Part shown: positions 44,448-54,200 of the stretch, piece after piece
How the letters are laid out: every line of letters starts with the position of its first letter
How positions within the stretch are numbered: position 1 is the stretch's first letter
DNA from: JAEZDP01 sp044508265
GTDB lineage: Bacteria > Acidobacteriota > Vicinamibacteria > Vicinamibacterales > Vicinamibacteraceae
NCBI GenBank assembly: GCA_044508265.1
Contig: JBIQIB010000001.1
Span: 45,029-109,028 of the forward strand
Direction: 5' to 3'
Length of the DNA stretch: 64,000 nucleotides
The notes under the pieces: generated by a model
Told to the model about the DNA's origin: nothing
The model's input: the letters and a program-made list of their open reading frames with translations, nothing else
The model's database searches: none
Translations under genes and position numbers: made by a program

Positions 44448-46526
44448 TTACGCAGGAACGGTGGCGGTGCGCGCGAGGACGCGCAGCAACTCGGCCACAC
44501 TCCACGCCTGGGCCACGCAGCCGCGGGGCTCGTACGGCGGCTCCGCGTCGAAGATCTCGCTCACGGTGCCGAGACAGGCTTCACCCAGATGCCCGATGAG
44601 CGCCTCCACCACGGCGTTGATGCCCTCGCGGTCGTCCGGACGCACGGCCAGGTGGGCGTCCACGTACGGTCCGATCAGCCACGCCCACACGGTGCCCTGG
44701 TGGTACGCCGCATCGCGTGTCAGGAGGTCGCCGAAGTAGCGGGGTTTGTAGTCGGGGTGCTGGGGTGACAGCGAGCGCAGGCCATATGGCGTCAGCAACT
44801 CGCGCTGCACGGCTTCGAGCACCGCTTCCCATCGCTCACGCGCGAGCACGGGGTGCTCGAGCGAGAACGACAGGATCTGGTTCGGGCGGCAGGCGTCGTC
44901 GTTGCCCGTTTCGCCGTCGACGACGTCGAACAGGTGGCGCCGTGCGGCATTCCAGAAGCGCTCGTTGAAGGCGCGGTACGTGGACGCGAGGCGTTCGTCG
45001 AGCCGCGCCACGCGGTCGGGCTGGCGCCGTTCCGCCAGCCAGTCGCGCGTGAGCGCCAGCGCGTTGTACCAGAGCGCGTTGATCTCGACAGCCTTTCCGC
45101 GGCGCGGGGTGACGACCCAGTCGCCGGCCTTCGCGTCCATCCAGGTGAGCTGGTAGCCCGCCTCGCCCTGGGTCAGCAGGCCGTCGTCGGTGACGCGGAT
45201 GCCGAAGGACGTCCCCTTCTCGTGGTGCTCGATGATCGACAGCAGCACCGGCAGCAGCGCATCGACCGTCGCCCGGTCGCCGCTGTACTGCTCGTAGCGG
45301 CGGACGGCATGGAAGAACCAGAGGCTGGCATCTGCCGTGTGGTAGACGCCCTCCTTCGCGCCTTCGGGGAAGAAGTTCGGCACGAGGCCGTTGCGGACGT
45401 GACGGGCGAACTCGGTCAAAATGCCGCGCGCCTCGGCATGCCTGCCCGTCAGCAGCGTCAGCCCCTCGAGCGCGATCATCGTGTCGCGGCCCCAGTCCGT
45501 GAACCAGTGATACCCCGCCACCACGGTGCGTCGATCGGCCTCGGCGGCTTCGCCGGCGGCCGTCCGGCGATCGCGGTCGCGCGTCACGGGACGCACGATG
45601 AACTGGTCGGCGGCGAGCACGAGCTCGGCCGCCACGCCTTCACGCCCTTCCGGCCGGGCCGCCTGCACCAGATCGCGGCGGCGCGCGAGCTCGGCCGCCA
45701 GTGCCTCATCCGGGTTCAGCTCTGCGATGGTGTCCCACGGGTCGGTCGAGGCGATGAGCGTCACGGTTTCGCCGGGCGGAACCGCGGTGCGGAAGTACCC
45801 GGGGGTCCAGAGGTGGCCGGCATGGTCGTAGCCCCGGTGTTCCTCGAGCAGGTACCGCACGTCGGGGATGGCCTGGTTGTCGACGGTGAACACGCCCCAC
45901 GGCGCATGCAGCGCCAGGCGCAGCACGGGCAGGTCCCTCGTGTTGTGTACCTCGATCCGCTTGTCGGTCGCGACGAGGGAGTAGCCCTCGAGCGGCACGC
46001 TGTCGACGGGGGCCTCGTGCGGCCGCACGCCCACGAGCGGGCGCAGATCCAGTCGGTCGGGCGGCGTCCCGCTGACCACGGTGTAGCGCAGGTACACCGT
46101 GTTGTGCCCGTACGGCATCACGAGCGTGCGCTCGATCGTGCAGCGGGGCAGCTCGTACCGCCAGGTCGGGATGCCGCCCTCGAGGCGGAAGTCGATGAGG
46201 TGTGCCGCGCGCCGGCTGTCGCGCAGCGGCTCCGGCTCGCCGGGGGCGCCCATCCACGCCAGGGAGCCGTCCTCGAAGCGCACGCGTTCGGCCAGGTGCG
46301 GCAGCATCATGACGCGGCCAAACGGCGCCGGCAGCGCCGAGATCAGCAGGCCATGGAAGCGCCGCGTCAGGTGGCCGCTGACGGTGCCGCAGGCATAGCC
46401 GCCGATGCCGTTGGTGACGAGCCACTCGAGCGGCGCACGGTCGGCGACGCCGTTGCCTTCGTCCGTTCCCAAGGTGGCGTGCCGCCGGGGCAAGCCCGCG
46501 GCGAGCTCGCGATGGGCGTGGGTCAT
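44448..46526 (-). CDS. Amylo-alpha-1,6-glucosidase (glycogen debranching enzyme)
   Basis: 692 residues from the ATG at 46526, which overlaps the treZ stop as ATGA. The N-terminal GDE_N-like half begins 'LEWLVTNGIGGYACGTVSGHLTRRFHGLLISALPAPFGRVMMLPHLAERV'. The C-terminal alpha/alpha-barrel has 'GYHWFTDWGRDTMIALEGLTLLTGRH', 'HTADASLWFFHAVRRYEQYSGDRATVDALLPVLLSIIEHHEKGT' and 'QLTWMDAKAGDWVVTPRRGKAVEINALWYNALALTRDWL', the GH133 pattern with catalytic acidic residues. It removes alpha-1,6-linked glucose from glycogen-type polymers. Coupling to treZ suggests joint use of stored glucan, feeding either breakdown or trehalose synthesis. Confidence 0.93.
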   Translation of the reverse strand: MTHAHRELAAGLPRRHATLGTDEGNGVADRAPLEWLVTNGIGGYACGTVSGHLTRRFHGLLISALPAPFGRVMMLPHLAERVRFEDGSLAWMGAPGEPEPLRDSRRAAHLIDFRLEGGIPTWRYELPRCTIERTLVMPYGHNTVYLRYTVVSGTPPDRLDLRPLVGVRPHEAPVDSVPLEGYSLVATDKRIEVHNTRDLPVLRLALHAPWGVFTVDNQAIPDVRYLLEEHRGYDHAGHLWTPGYFRTAVPPGETVTLIASTDPWDTIAELNPDEALAAELARRRDLVQAARPEGREGVAAELVLAADQFIVRPVTRDRDRRTAAGEAAEADRRTVVAGYHWFTDWGRDTMIALEGLTLLTGRHAEARGILTEFARHVRNGLVPNFFPEGAKEGVYHTADASLWFFHAVRRYEQYSGDRATVDALLPVLLSIIEHHEKGTSFGIRVTDDGLLTQGEAGYQLTWMDAKAGDWVVTPRRGKAVEINALWYNALALTRDWLAERRQPDRVARLDERLASTYRAFNERFWNAARRHLFDVVDGETGNDDACRPNQILSFSLEHPVLARERWEAVLEAVQRELLTPYGLRSLSPQHPDYKPRYFGDLLTRDAAYHQGTVWAWLIGPYVDAHLAVRPDDREGINAVVEALIGHLGEACLGTVSEIFDAEPPYEPRGCVAQAWSVAELLRVLARTATVPA

Positions 46527-48412
46527 GCGCTGGTTCCTCTCTTGGTGACGGCGCGGAGCACCGTCGAGGCGTGACCGGCGACCGTCCACGTGTCGTCGCC
46601 GGGGATGGGCGCGCCGGCTCCGTCATACTCCGGCGCCTCGCTCGACCACGCGAGCTGCCATGTCGCGGACGCGGGCAGCGCGACGAGCGGGTCGCTGCAG
46701 CGCGCGAGGTGGCAGTCGGCGCCCATGTTGACGGCCAGCAGGTACTCGTCCGTGCCGGCCCAGCACCGCACCAGCAGGAGGTCCGGCGTCGGCGCCGAGG
46801 CGTCGATCCTGGCGTCGTCGGGTGTGTACCACCGGCGCCTGAGCGCCAGCAGGTCGTGATGGAGACGCCACGCCGGCGTCGCCTCGATGCCTTCCGCGGG
46901 CCGCTCCAGGACGCACCTGTCGAACGTCTGCGGATCGCCCGGCGGGGGCGTGCGCTCGTCGGCGTCCGCCCGGATGCGCTGGAACTGCCGGATGAACTCC
47001 ACGCGTCCGTGGTGGACGGCGGTGCCGAGGTCGCCAGGATGGTCGGCGAAGTACAGCCAGCGTTGCGCGGTGCCGTACTCCTGGCCCTGGAAGAGCAGCG
47101 GCGTCCAGGGCGCGAGCAGCAGCAGTGCCGTCATCGCCCTGTGCTGTGCCGGTGAGGCCACCATGTGCAGCCGCCGGCCTCCGGCATTGGCGTTGGCGAC
47201 CTGGTCGTGATTTTCGAGGAAGCACAGGAAGCGATGTGGCGCGAGGCCGAGGCTCGGGGTGCCGCGGCGCTTGCCCTGCCACGCGTAGTACTGGCCCTGG
47301 AAGAGGAAGCCGTGCCGCAGGCACGAGAGCCACTCCTGCGCGGTGCCTGCGTAGTCGCTGAAGTACGCGTCGCGCCACCCGGTGAGGCGCACGCGCATCG
47401 AGTGGTGGAAGTCGTCGTTGTACATCACGTCGACACCGCTGCCGCCTTCGTCCCGTGAACGCAGCAGCGTCGTGTCCTGTGGCTCGTTCTCGGCAATCAC
47501 CAGTGTCGAGCGCCCTCCTGCCGCGGCGCGCACGGCCTCGACGATCTCGGTCACCACGTACACGGGGGACGTGTCGATGATGGCCTGCGTGGCGTCGAGC
47601 CTGATGCCGTCCATGTGGAAGTGCCGTATCCAGTAGGCGGCGTTCTCCACGACGAAGCGGCGCACCTGCTCGGAGTCTGCGGCGTCGTAGTTCAGTGCGG
47701 CGCCCCACTCGCTGCCCTTGCGGGCGAAGTACGCCTGTACGTACTCGTGAAGCACCGAGCCGCGCGGCCCGACGTGGTTGTAGACGACGTCGAGCACGAC
47801 GGCGAGCCCGAGCCGATGTGCGGCATCGACGAAGGCGCGAAGGTCATCCGGGCTGCCGTAGTCGCGCTGTGGCGCATACCAGAACACGCCGTCGTATCCC
47901 CAGCCGACGCGTCCGCCGAACGTGTTGACGGGCATCACCTGGAGCGTCGTCACGCCCATGCGCGCCAGTGCCGGCAACTCGTCGATCGCCGCGCGCCACG
48001 TGCCCGCGCGCGTGAACGTCCCGCAGTGCATCTCGTAGACGACGTGGCCGTCGGCCGGGTGGCCCTGCCAGTCGTCGTCCGTCCACACGAAGCTGCGGTG
48101 GTCGATGACTTCCGACAGGCCGTCTATCCCGTCGGGCTGGAAATGCGAAGCGGGGTCCGGCAGCACCCGCGAGTCGTCGCCGAGCATGAAGCCGTAGCGG
48201 GAGCCCGCGGCAGCCCTGACGGCCGCAGCGTGCGTCCCGTCGCCCTGCGGCTGCAGGTCGTGCGACGTGCCGTCCACCACGACGCGGACGCGCCGCCACG
48301 ACGGCGCCCAGACGCGGAACATCACCGTCCCGTCGTCCAGGATCGCCGGTCCCTGCGACGGCTCCGGCCGTGAAGCTCCGCGCGCCACGCGTCTAGAAGA
48401 TGCAACCCTCAT
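46523..48412 (-). CDS. treZ: Malto-oligosyltrehalose trehalohydrolase
   Basis: 629 residues. An N-terminal immunoglobulin-like CBM48 region ('VMFRVWAPSWRRVRVVVDG', about 28-110) precedes the GH13 barrel: 'YEMHCGTFTRAGTWRAAIDELPALARMGVTTLQVMPVNTFGGRVGWGYDGVFWYAPQRDYGSPDDL', 'GLAVVLDVVYNHVGP', 'HMDGIRLDATQAI' (nucleophile Asp273), 'LVIAENE' (acid/base Glu308) and 'FLENHDQVAN'. The 'HVGPRGSVLHEY' and 'TPLLFQGQEYGT' motifs are TreZ-specific. It releases trehalose from maltooligosyl-trehalose; the partner TreY is not in the window. The first ~20 residues may be an over-long start. Trehalose supports an osmotic-stress role. Coupled to the debranching enzyme. Confidence 0.93.
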   Translation of the reverse strand: MRVASSRRVARGASRPEPSQGPAILDDGTVMFRVWAPSWRRVRVVVDGTSHDLQPQGDGTHAAAVRAAAGSRYGFMLGDDSRVLPDPASHFQPDGIDGLSEVIDHRSFVWTDDDWQGHPADGHVVYEMHCGTFTRAGTWRAAIDELPALARMGVTTLQVMPVNTFGGRVGWGYDGVFWYAPQRDYGSPDDLRAFVDAAHRLGLAVVLDVVYNHVGPRGSVLHEYVQAYFARKGSEWGAALNYDAADSEQVRRFVVENAAYWIRHFHMDGIRLDATQAIIDTSPVYVVTEIVEAVRAAAGGRSTLVIAENEPQDTTLLRSRDEGGSGVDVMYNDDFHHSMRVRLTGWRDAYFSDYAGTAQEWLSCLRHGFLFQGQYYAWQGKRRGTPSLGLAPHRFLCFLENHDQVANANAGGRRLHMVASPAQHRAMTALLLLAPWTPLLFQGQEYGTAQRWLYFADHPGDLGTAVHHGRVEFIRQFQRIRADADERTPPPGDPQTFDRCVLERPAEGIEATPAWRLHHDLLALRRRWYTPDDARIDASAPTPDLLLVRCWAGTDEYLLAVNMGADCHLARCSDPLVALPASATWQLAWSSEAPEYDGAGAPIPGDDTWTVAGHASTVLRAVTKRGTSA

Positions 48413-48653
48413 GCCTCGATATTGGCACGTTCAGCGCTGCGCGGTGAGTACCCGCCTGCGGCGGCATGGCGTGCCGATTCGACCCGCGTGCATGGGCAAA
48501 CGACGTGCCCTCTGCTCGCAGCAGATCGAGTAACCCGCTGCTCACCATCGGCAGGAGAGGTCCGAGTCCCGCGTCACGCGCGACGTGCGAGCTGTGCCGG
48601 GACGCGCAGTGAGCCCGTCGGCACTGGCGCGACGGTTGCAGACGTCCATCCGC

Positions 48654-48986
48654 ATGACCACCTGGACCACGAGGATGGCGATCGGGTGTGCGCTCGCGGT
48701 CGCCTGCGCATGTGGAGTCCCCCCTGGTGACGCCCTCCAGTCGCACCGCGTCGACGCGCCACCCTGGGTCACCACCGACATCGCTGAACAAGGCGACACC
48801 GTTCGCGTGACGGTGCAAACCGAAGAGCCGGACCGCGCGGAGGCCATCGCGGCGCGTGTGGTGAACCAGCGGCGATCTCAGGGGTGGCACGTCATCGAGG
48901 TGGCCGTGCAGGACCGCAACGGCCAGCTCGTGGACGTCGTCGCCTCCACGGCCCCGCACCACGCGGGCACGCTGCGCGAGGACTGA
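48654..48986 (+). CDS. Small exported protein of unknown function
   Basis: 110 residues from the ATG at 48654. The leader MTTWTTRMAIGCALAVACACG could be a signal peptide, with a cysteine near the cleavage site that may be lipid-modified. The mature part is 'PPWVTTDIAEQGDTVRVTVQTEEPDRAEAIAARVVNQRRSQGWHVIEVAVQDRNGQLVDVVAST', one small alpha/beta domain that resembles no family I can name. It is the first plus-strand gene after treZ and lies 16 bp upstream of the FAD/Rieske gene, so they probably share a transcript. The 241 bp before it show no gene and hold the divergent promoter region. Confidence 0.65.
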   Translation: MTTWTTRMAIGCALAVACACGVPPGDALQSHRVDAPPWVTTDIAEQGDTVRVTVQTEEPDRAEAIAARVVNQRRSQGWHVIEVAVQDRNGQLVDVVASTAPHHAGTLRED

Positions 48987-49002
48987 GACCCTGGAGACGC
49001 GA

Positions 49003-50367
49003 ATGCGGCAGCCCGGCTCGGGGTCGTTCTGGGAAGAGGTGACGCTGCCCGCGGCGGGTCCGCTGCAGGCCGACGCCGGGGCGGACGTCGTGGTCATCGG
49101 CGGCGGCATCACCGGCGTGACCACGGCGGTCCTGCTGCAGGAGGCGGGCGTGAAGGTCGCGCTTCTCGAGCGCGACCGGCTCGGCGGTGTGGACACGAGT
49201 CACACGACGGCGCACCTGACGGCGGTGACCGACACGGGCGCCGCGGAACTGGTGGCCGCCGTCGGGGAAGACGCCGCCCGGGCGGCCTGGCAGGGCGGTG
49301 CGGCAGCCATCGAGCAGATCGAGCAGCTCGCGTCGCGGTACGGCATCGACTGCGGGTTTACGCGGGTGGACGGTTACGTGCACGTGCCGTTCGACGCCGC
49401 GGAGCAGGCGGGCCAGGAGCGGGATCGCCTGGCGGAGGAAGTCCGCCTCGCGCAGGCGTTCGGCTTCGACGCGACGCTCGTGGACCGAGCGCCGTTTGTC
49501 GGCACGATGGCCATGCGCGTCGCGCGGCAGGCGGTGTTCCATCCCCTGATGTACCTCGACGGGCTGCTGCGCGTGCTGATCCGCGAGGGCGCGCTGGTCG
49601 CCGACCANNNNNNNNNNNNNNNNNNNNNNNNNNNNNNNNNNNNNNNNNNNNNNNNNNNNNNNNNNNNNNNNNNNNNNNNNNNNNNNNNNNNNNNNNNNNN
49701 NNNNNNNACGGGAGGCGAGGACCACAAGACGGGCCAGCACGACGACACGAGCGAGCCGCACGCGCGGCTTTCGGCCTGGACGCGGCAGCTCTGCCCGGAA
49801 CTGTCGGTGACGCACGAGTGGTCAGGGCAGGTGATCGAAACGACCGACGGCCTGCCGCTCATCGGCGAAGTGGCCGACGGCCAGTACGTTGCGACGGGCT
49901 ATGCCGGCAACGGCATGACGTTCGGCACGCTGGCCGCGACGATCGTCCGCGACGCGCTGTGCGGCCGCGAGCGCCGGCCGTGGGCCGATGCCATGGACGT
50001 GAACCGGTCCGCGATTACCGGCGGCGTCCGTGGCTACGTCGCCGAGAACGTCGACTTCCCGACGCACTTCGTCCTCGACCGCCTGACGGCGGGGGAGCGG
50101 CGGCCGCTCGAGGCACTGAAGGCGGGCGAGGGCGCGGTTCTCGCGCTCGAGGGCGGCAAGGTCGCCGCCTACCGCGACCCGGCGGGGACGCTGTCACTGC
50201 GCTCGGCCGTCTGCACGCACCTGGGTTGCATCGTGAGCTGGAACGTGGCGGAGCGCACGTGGGATTGCCCCTGTCACGGGTCGCGCTTCCATCCGGACGG
50301 CCGCGTCCTGTCGGGCCCGGCGGAGCGTCCACTGAGCGGGGTCAGGTCTCGCGGCGAAGGGGGTTAG
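49003..50367 (+). CDS. FAD-dependent oxidoreductase with C-terminal Rieske domain (interrupted by gap)
   Basis: The N-terminal DAO-type flavin domain has 'ADVVVIGGGITGVTTAVLLQEAGVKVALLERDRLGGVDTSHTTAHLTAVTD'. After the gap it continues 'GGEDHKTGQHDD' and 'EWSGQVIETTDGLPLIGEVADGQYVATGYAGNGMTFGTLAATIVRD'. A Rieske 2Fe-2S domain follows, with CTHLGC and CPCHGSRF binding the cluster. About 420 residues are visible; the family is usually near 510, so some 90 codons are missing in the gap. It may oxidise an unknown substrate with flavin and pass electrons to the cluster. The native C-terminus appears replaced: the first GGGGTCAGGTCTC unit of cluster 2 lies inside the frame and its spacer supplies the TAG at 50365-50367. 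Confidence 0.85.
   Translation: MRQPGSGSFWEEVTLPAAGPLQADAGADVVVIGGGITGVTTAVLLQEAGVKVALLERDRLGGVDTSHTTAHLTAVTDTGAAELVAAVGEDAARAAWQGGAAAIEQIEQLASRYGIDCGFTRVDGYVHVPFDAAEQAGQERDRLAEEVRLAQAFGFDATLVDRAPFVGTMAMRVARQAVFHPLMYLDGLLRVLIREGALVADXXXXXXXXXXXXXXXXXXXXXXXXXXXXXXXXXXTGGEDHKTGQHDDTSEPHARLSAWTRQLCPELSVTHEWSGQVIETTDGLPLIGEVADGQYVATGYAGNGMTFGTLAATIVRDALCGRERRPWADAMDVNRSAITGGVRGYVAENVDFPTHFVLDRLTAGERRPLEALKAGEGAVLALEGGKVAAYRDPAGTLSLRSAVCTHLGCIVSWNVAERTWDCPCHGSRFHPDGRVLSGPAERPLSGVRSRGEGG
49608..49707. other. Assembly gap (100 N) in the FAD/Rieske gene
   Basis: The flanks are not duplicated. Family length suggests that about 270 bp are missing here, more than the filler shows. The frame on both sides agrees only because of the chosen filler length. 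Confidence 0.8.
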
Positions 50368-50446
50368 GGGTCAGGTCTCGGACGTGGATCGGCGATTCAC
50401 GTCCGAGACCTGACCCCAACCTGCCCTCGTCGCGAGACCTGACCCC
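50338..50446. repeat. Palindromic GGGGTCAGGTCTC element (cluster 2)
   Basis: Plus-strand copies of the 13-mer start at 50338 and 50367. Minus-strand copies start at 50405 and 50434. Each pair is 29 bp apart. The inner arms, GGGGTCAGGTCTCGGACGTG and its complement, form a perfect 20-bp stem around an 11-nt loop (50387-50397). The outer spacers match imperfectly, so the whole 109 bp is one long hairpin. It overlaps the 3' end of the FAD/Rieske gene and lies just before the ribosome site of the next gene. Confidence 0.75.
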
Positions 50447-50467
50447 ACCACCCAAGGAGTGAAGAAC

Positions 50468-50800
50468 ATGCCATCACAACCGCAGGACCCGAAGAAGCGG
50501 GGCGGCCAGGCCCCACCGGCGAGCGAGAAGGATCGTCCCGAGCAGAACGTCGGCTATGACGAAGCGGTGAAAGGCGCGCCCCTCGACGCGGTGGAGCGGG
50601 AAGACGCGGTGGCCGACAGCCCCCTGACGCCGGACGAGCGTGTGGAGGAAAGCGAGGCGGTCGTGCAGAGCGAGACGGAGCAGAACGCCGACATGCCACC
50701 GCAGCATGAGGCGTACGGCGGCGAGCCCGATCGGCGCGCCAGGCGCGGCGCGTCGGCAACCGCCGACAGCGCACGCACCCGGCCCGATTCGGACGACTAA
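50468..50800 (+). CDS. Small hydrophilic acidic protein
   Basis: 110 residues from the ATG at 50468, which has AAGGAG at 50454-50459 in front. The composition is rich in Glu, Asp, Pro, Ala and Gln: 'KKRGGQAPPASEKDRPEQNVGYDEAVKGAPLDAVEREDAVADSPLTPDERVEESEAVVQSETEQNADMPPQHEAYGGE'. No signal, membrane segment or known domain is seen; likely disordered. It resembles other unassigned stress-type small proteins near topoisomerase IB and trehalose genes. The ribosome site begins 8 bp after cluster 2, so that element may influence its expression. Its end overlaps the convergent gene by 4 bp. Confidence 0.65.
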   Translation: MPSQPQDPKKRGGQAPPASEKDRPEQNVGYDEAVKGAPLDAVEREDAVADSPLTPDERVEESEAVVQSETEQNADMPPQHEAYGGEPDRRARRGASATADSARTRPDSDD

Positions 50801-51087
50801 CGCGTGGACTGGCCCGTGACGCGATGCCACGCGTCGCGCACGGCGTCCTTCACCTGCTCCCAGGTGCTCTCGCCGCGGTACTGGTACGTGGACCAGCCGC
50901 GCTCGAGTTCCGGCTCGACGTCCTGCCACGTGCGCGCCCGGTGCTCGCGCGCACTCTCGAACCCGTACCGGTAGCCGCCTTGCAGCGTCTCGTAGTCGCG
51001 GTTGCGTCCGTAGTCGCGCTCGCGGCTCGTGTTGCGCCAGTACAGATCCTCGTCTTCCCAACGACTCTGATTGGGACTTGTGTTCAT
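50797..51087 (-). CDS. Small 'YRYGFESA' stress-type protein
   Basis: 96 residues from the ATG at 51087, with a strong AGGAGG ribosome site 7 nt upstream. A GTG six bases earlier is less likely. The sequence is very hydrophilic and aromatic: 'RWEDEDLYWRNTSRERDYGRNRDYETLQGGYRYGFESAREHRARTWQDVEPELERGWSTYQYRGESTWEQVKDAVRDAWHRVTG'. The ending 'TWEQVKDAVRDAWHRVTG' recalls CsbD-like helices, and the 'DYETLxGGYRYG' segment occurs in unassigned proteins of soil bacteria. A stress role is inferred from composition and neighbours only. Confidence 0.7.
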   Translation of the reverse strand: MNTSPNQSRWEDEDLYWRNTSRERDYGRNRDYETLQGGYRYGFESAREHRARTWQDVEPELERGWSTYQYRGESTWEQVKDAVRDAWHRVTGQSTR

Positions 51088-51175
51088 TGGCACACCTCCT
51101 TCCGCCTTGACGATGCAAGGAGCCGGCCAGAGCGGGCGGGGGCGGCGCGCCGCGATGTGGCCACTGCAGACACGC

Positions 51176-51203
51176 GAAGGGGGCGTCCGTGGACGCCCCC
51201 TTC
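51176..51203. terminator. Perfect 13-bp inverted repeat downstream of TonB receptor gene
   Basis: GAAGGGGGCGTCC (51176-51188) and GGACGCCCCCTTC (51191-51203) form a strong stem. It is 25 bp past the stop of the minus-strand receptor gene and upstream of the small stress-type gene, whose promoter must lie near or beyond it. No T tract. Likely the terminator of the receptor gene. Confidence 0.6.
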
Positions 51204-51227
51204 TGAGGTGTGCGAGGGTGAGCCGCG

Positions 51228-54200
51228 TCAGAACGTGACGCGCGTCACCAGCTGCAGCGTCCGTGGCGCGGCCACGCCGTTGATCGAGCCGAAGCCGTTC
51301 GGCCGCACCAGCGCACCCGAGCCGTCATACGGGAGGTTGGTGATCGTCCTGTCGGTCAGGCTGGCGAAGTTCGCCGTCGCGTTGACGCCGGTGAACTGCG
51401 TCTTGTTCAGCGCGTTGAACGCGTCGAGGCGCACCTCGAAGCGGATCCCCCGCGGCGCGGCGAAGACCTTCGACAGCGACAGGTCGAGGTTGTTGATGGG
51501 CGGTGTGCGGACGAAGTACCGCGCCGACTCCGCGCCGTCGCTGCCGGGCTGTGGCGGCGCGAAGCAGGACGTGTCGAACTGCTGGTACGGATCCCCGCTC
51601 CAGCCGCGGCCCGGATCGCACGTGAGCGCGATGCGCGCGCCCGGGTTGCCGTCGTTGCCCGTGAGGTTCGCCGAGCCCAGCCCCGGAATCTGGTAGCCGA
51701 TGCTGTACGGCCGGCCGCTCGTCCAGCGGTACACGCCCGAGATCTGCCAGTCGTTGGCAATCAGGCCGAGCCCGCGCGACGAGGTGAAGTTCGGGATCTG
51801 GTAGACGAAGTTGGTCACGAAGTTGTGCGGGCGGTCGGTGGACAGGTACGAGTAGTCGAGCCGCCGCGTCTCTTCCTCGCTGACGTTGGGCACGCCCGCG
51901 GCGAAGTCGTCGTTGTTGATGCCCAGCGCCTTGCTCCACACGTAGAAGAACGAGAACATCAGCCCGTCGTCGAAGCGCCGGTTGATGCCGGTCTGCAGCG
52001 CGTGGTAGTTCGAGTACCCGTCATATCCCCACATGCGGATGTTGCCGTAGCCCGGGTACGGACGCAGCAGGTCGTTGGGCAGCGCCGTCGCGCCCGGCGT
52101 GTCGCTCGGCGCCCGGGTCGGATCCTGGTTCTCCGGCAGGAACGTCGCGCCGCGCGGGACGGCGTTCAGCTGCACCTGCCGCAGCAGGTTGTCCGACGTC
52201 GAGCCGACGTACGCGATGTCGAACATGAAGTTGTTCATCAGCTTCCGCTGCACGCCGATGTTCCACTGCGTCACGCGCGGCGGCTGGAAGTCGTAGGCGG
52301 TCGGATTGAGCGACAGCGTAGGGTCCGGATCGCCGCCGGCGGCCGTCAGCGCCTGGAGGCGCCCCCACTGCAGCGTGGAGTTCAGCACGCCGGGCGCGTT
52401 GGCGATCATGTCGAACACCATGTTGCCCTGCGGGCGGTCGTAGAAGATGCCCCAGCCGCCGCGGATGATGGTCTCTGCCTCGCCCGTCAGGTCGTAGACG
52501 AAGCCGAGGCGGGGCGACACCTTGAACGCCGCGCCATCCTGCAGTTCCTCGCTGATGCCCTCGCCGGCCTGGAACGCCCCGTTGAAGCGGTCCGATCCGG
52601 GCGTGAGGCGGCCGATGAAGCGTCCGTCCACGGTGTTGTCGAGCGTCGGCGCGACGCCGGCCGCGATGAGCGACGGGTCCATGCCGCGGCGGTCGCCGTC
52701 GGAGCATGGCGACTCGCCGATGCACACCGGCGTGAACAGCCGCGCGGCGTTGGCGTGGTCGAACTGGTCGGGGAGGAAGTTCGAGGCCTGCAGCGTCGTG
52801 TCCCACTGCGGCGTGAGGTAGTAGAAGCGCACGCCGTAGTCGAGCGTGAGCTTGCCGTTCACGCGCCAGTTGTCCTGCGCGTAGAACTCGATGTTCTTGT
52901 AGCGCCATTCCGGCAGCGCGTACTTGTTCGCCTGCGTGAAGCTGTTGAACACGCCCGTGGCAGCGTTCGCGTACGAGAACCCCGTGTCGAACGGGTTGTT
53001 GACGTTGTTCTCGAAGTTCACCGTGCCGTTGAACGCCGCGAAGATGCTCTGCGGCTTGTAGCTGTGCTGGAAGTAGAACCCGGCCTTCGCGTTGTGCGCC
53101 CCGAACACCTTTGTGACGTTCACGACGACGTCGTGGGTGGTGTTCTCGTTGGTGAAGGGCCCCCGGTCGGTCTGATACTGCCCGGCGTTGTCCGTGCGGC
53201 CGCCGCGGAACTGGAAGTACGGCACATAGTCGCCCTGCACCGCGTCGGGGAAGAGCAGCGGGAAGTTCGTGAGGCCCGCGTTGCTGCGGCGCAGCGAGTC
53301 GAGCTGCAGATCGTAGTTCAGCGAGTTGTTCGCACGGCCCCAGCTCAGCTCGATCGACGTCGTGTCGTTGAGGATCCCGGTGGCCGACAGCATGTAGTTG
53401 GAGCCGGGGTTGCGGAACAGCACCGGCGTCGGCAGCTGGTCGCTGCCGTTGCCCGCCCACGTGGTGCCGTACGCCTGCAGCAGATCCTGCGTCGTCTTCA
53501 TGTAGCGGCCGGTGATGCGCCACTGGTCGGTCGCCTGGTAGTCGAGCCGCAGCAGGTCTTCACGCCGCGGCGAGCTGTTCGGGTCCTGGCTCGTGAAGTT
53601 CAGGCCGCTGCCTGCGCCGGTGAGGTTGGCGTCGGGAAAGATGTTGAGCGCCGCGAGTCCCGGGCCGTAGAGCCGGTCGGCAGGGATGCGGCCCAGCACG
53701 CCGCCGTCCTGGAAGCACCCGCGCGTGTCGCCCTCTTCGCAGGGCAGCCCTGTCGTGTAGTCGCGGATGTACGGGAAGGGCTCGCCACTCGAGTCGACGC
53801 TCTGGGAGAAGTCGCCCATGCGCTCGAGTGCCGTCGGCACGCGCGTCTGACGCTCCGACACCGGGTCGGTCCGCCGCTGGTGCTCCTGGCTGAAGAAGAA
53901 GAACAGGCGCGTGCGGTTCTCGTTGAAGACGCCCGGGATGAACACCGGGCCGCCGATCGTGTAGCCCGCGTCGTTGCGCGACGTCTTCGGCTTCTCGATC
54001 TCCGGCGTCACGCGCTTGTTCGTCCACGAGTTCGCGTTCCAGTCGGAGCGCCGGCCGTACCAGTAGCCCGATCCGTGGAAGTCGCGCGACCCGCTCTTGG
54101 TCACCACCTGGATCTGCGCGCCCGTGGCCCGGCCGTACTCGGCCTGGTACGCGTTGGTGAGCACCTTGAACTCGGCAACCGAGTCGATGTTCGTCGTCGC

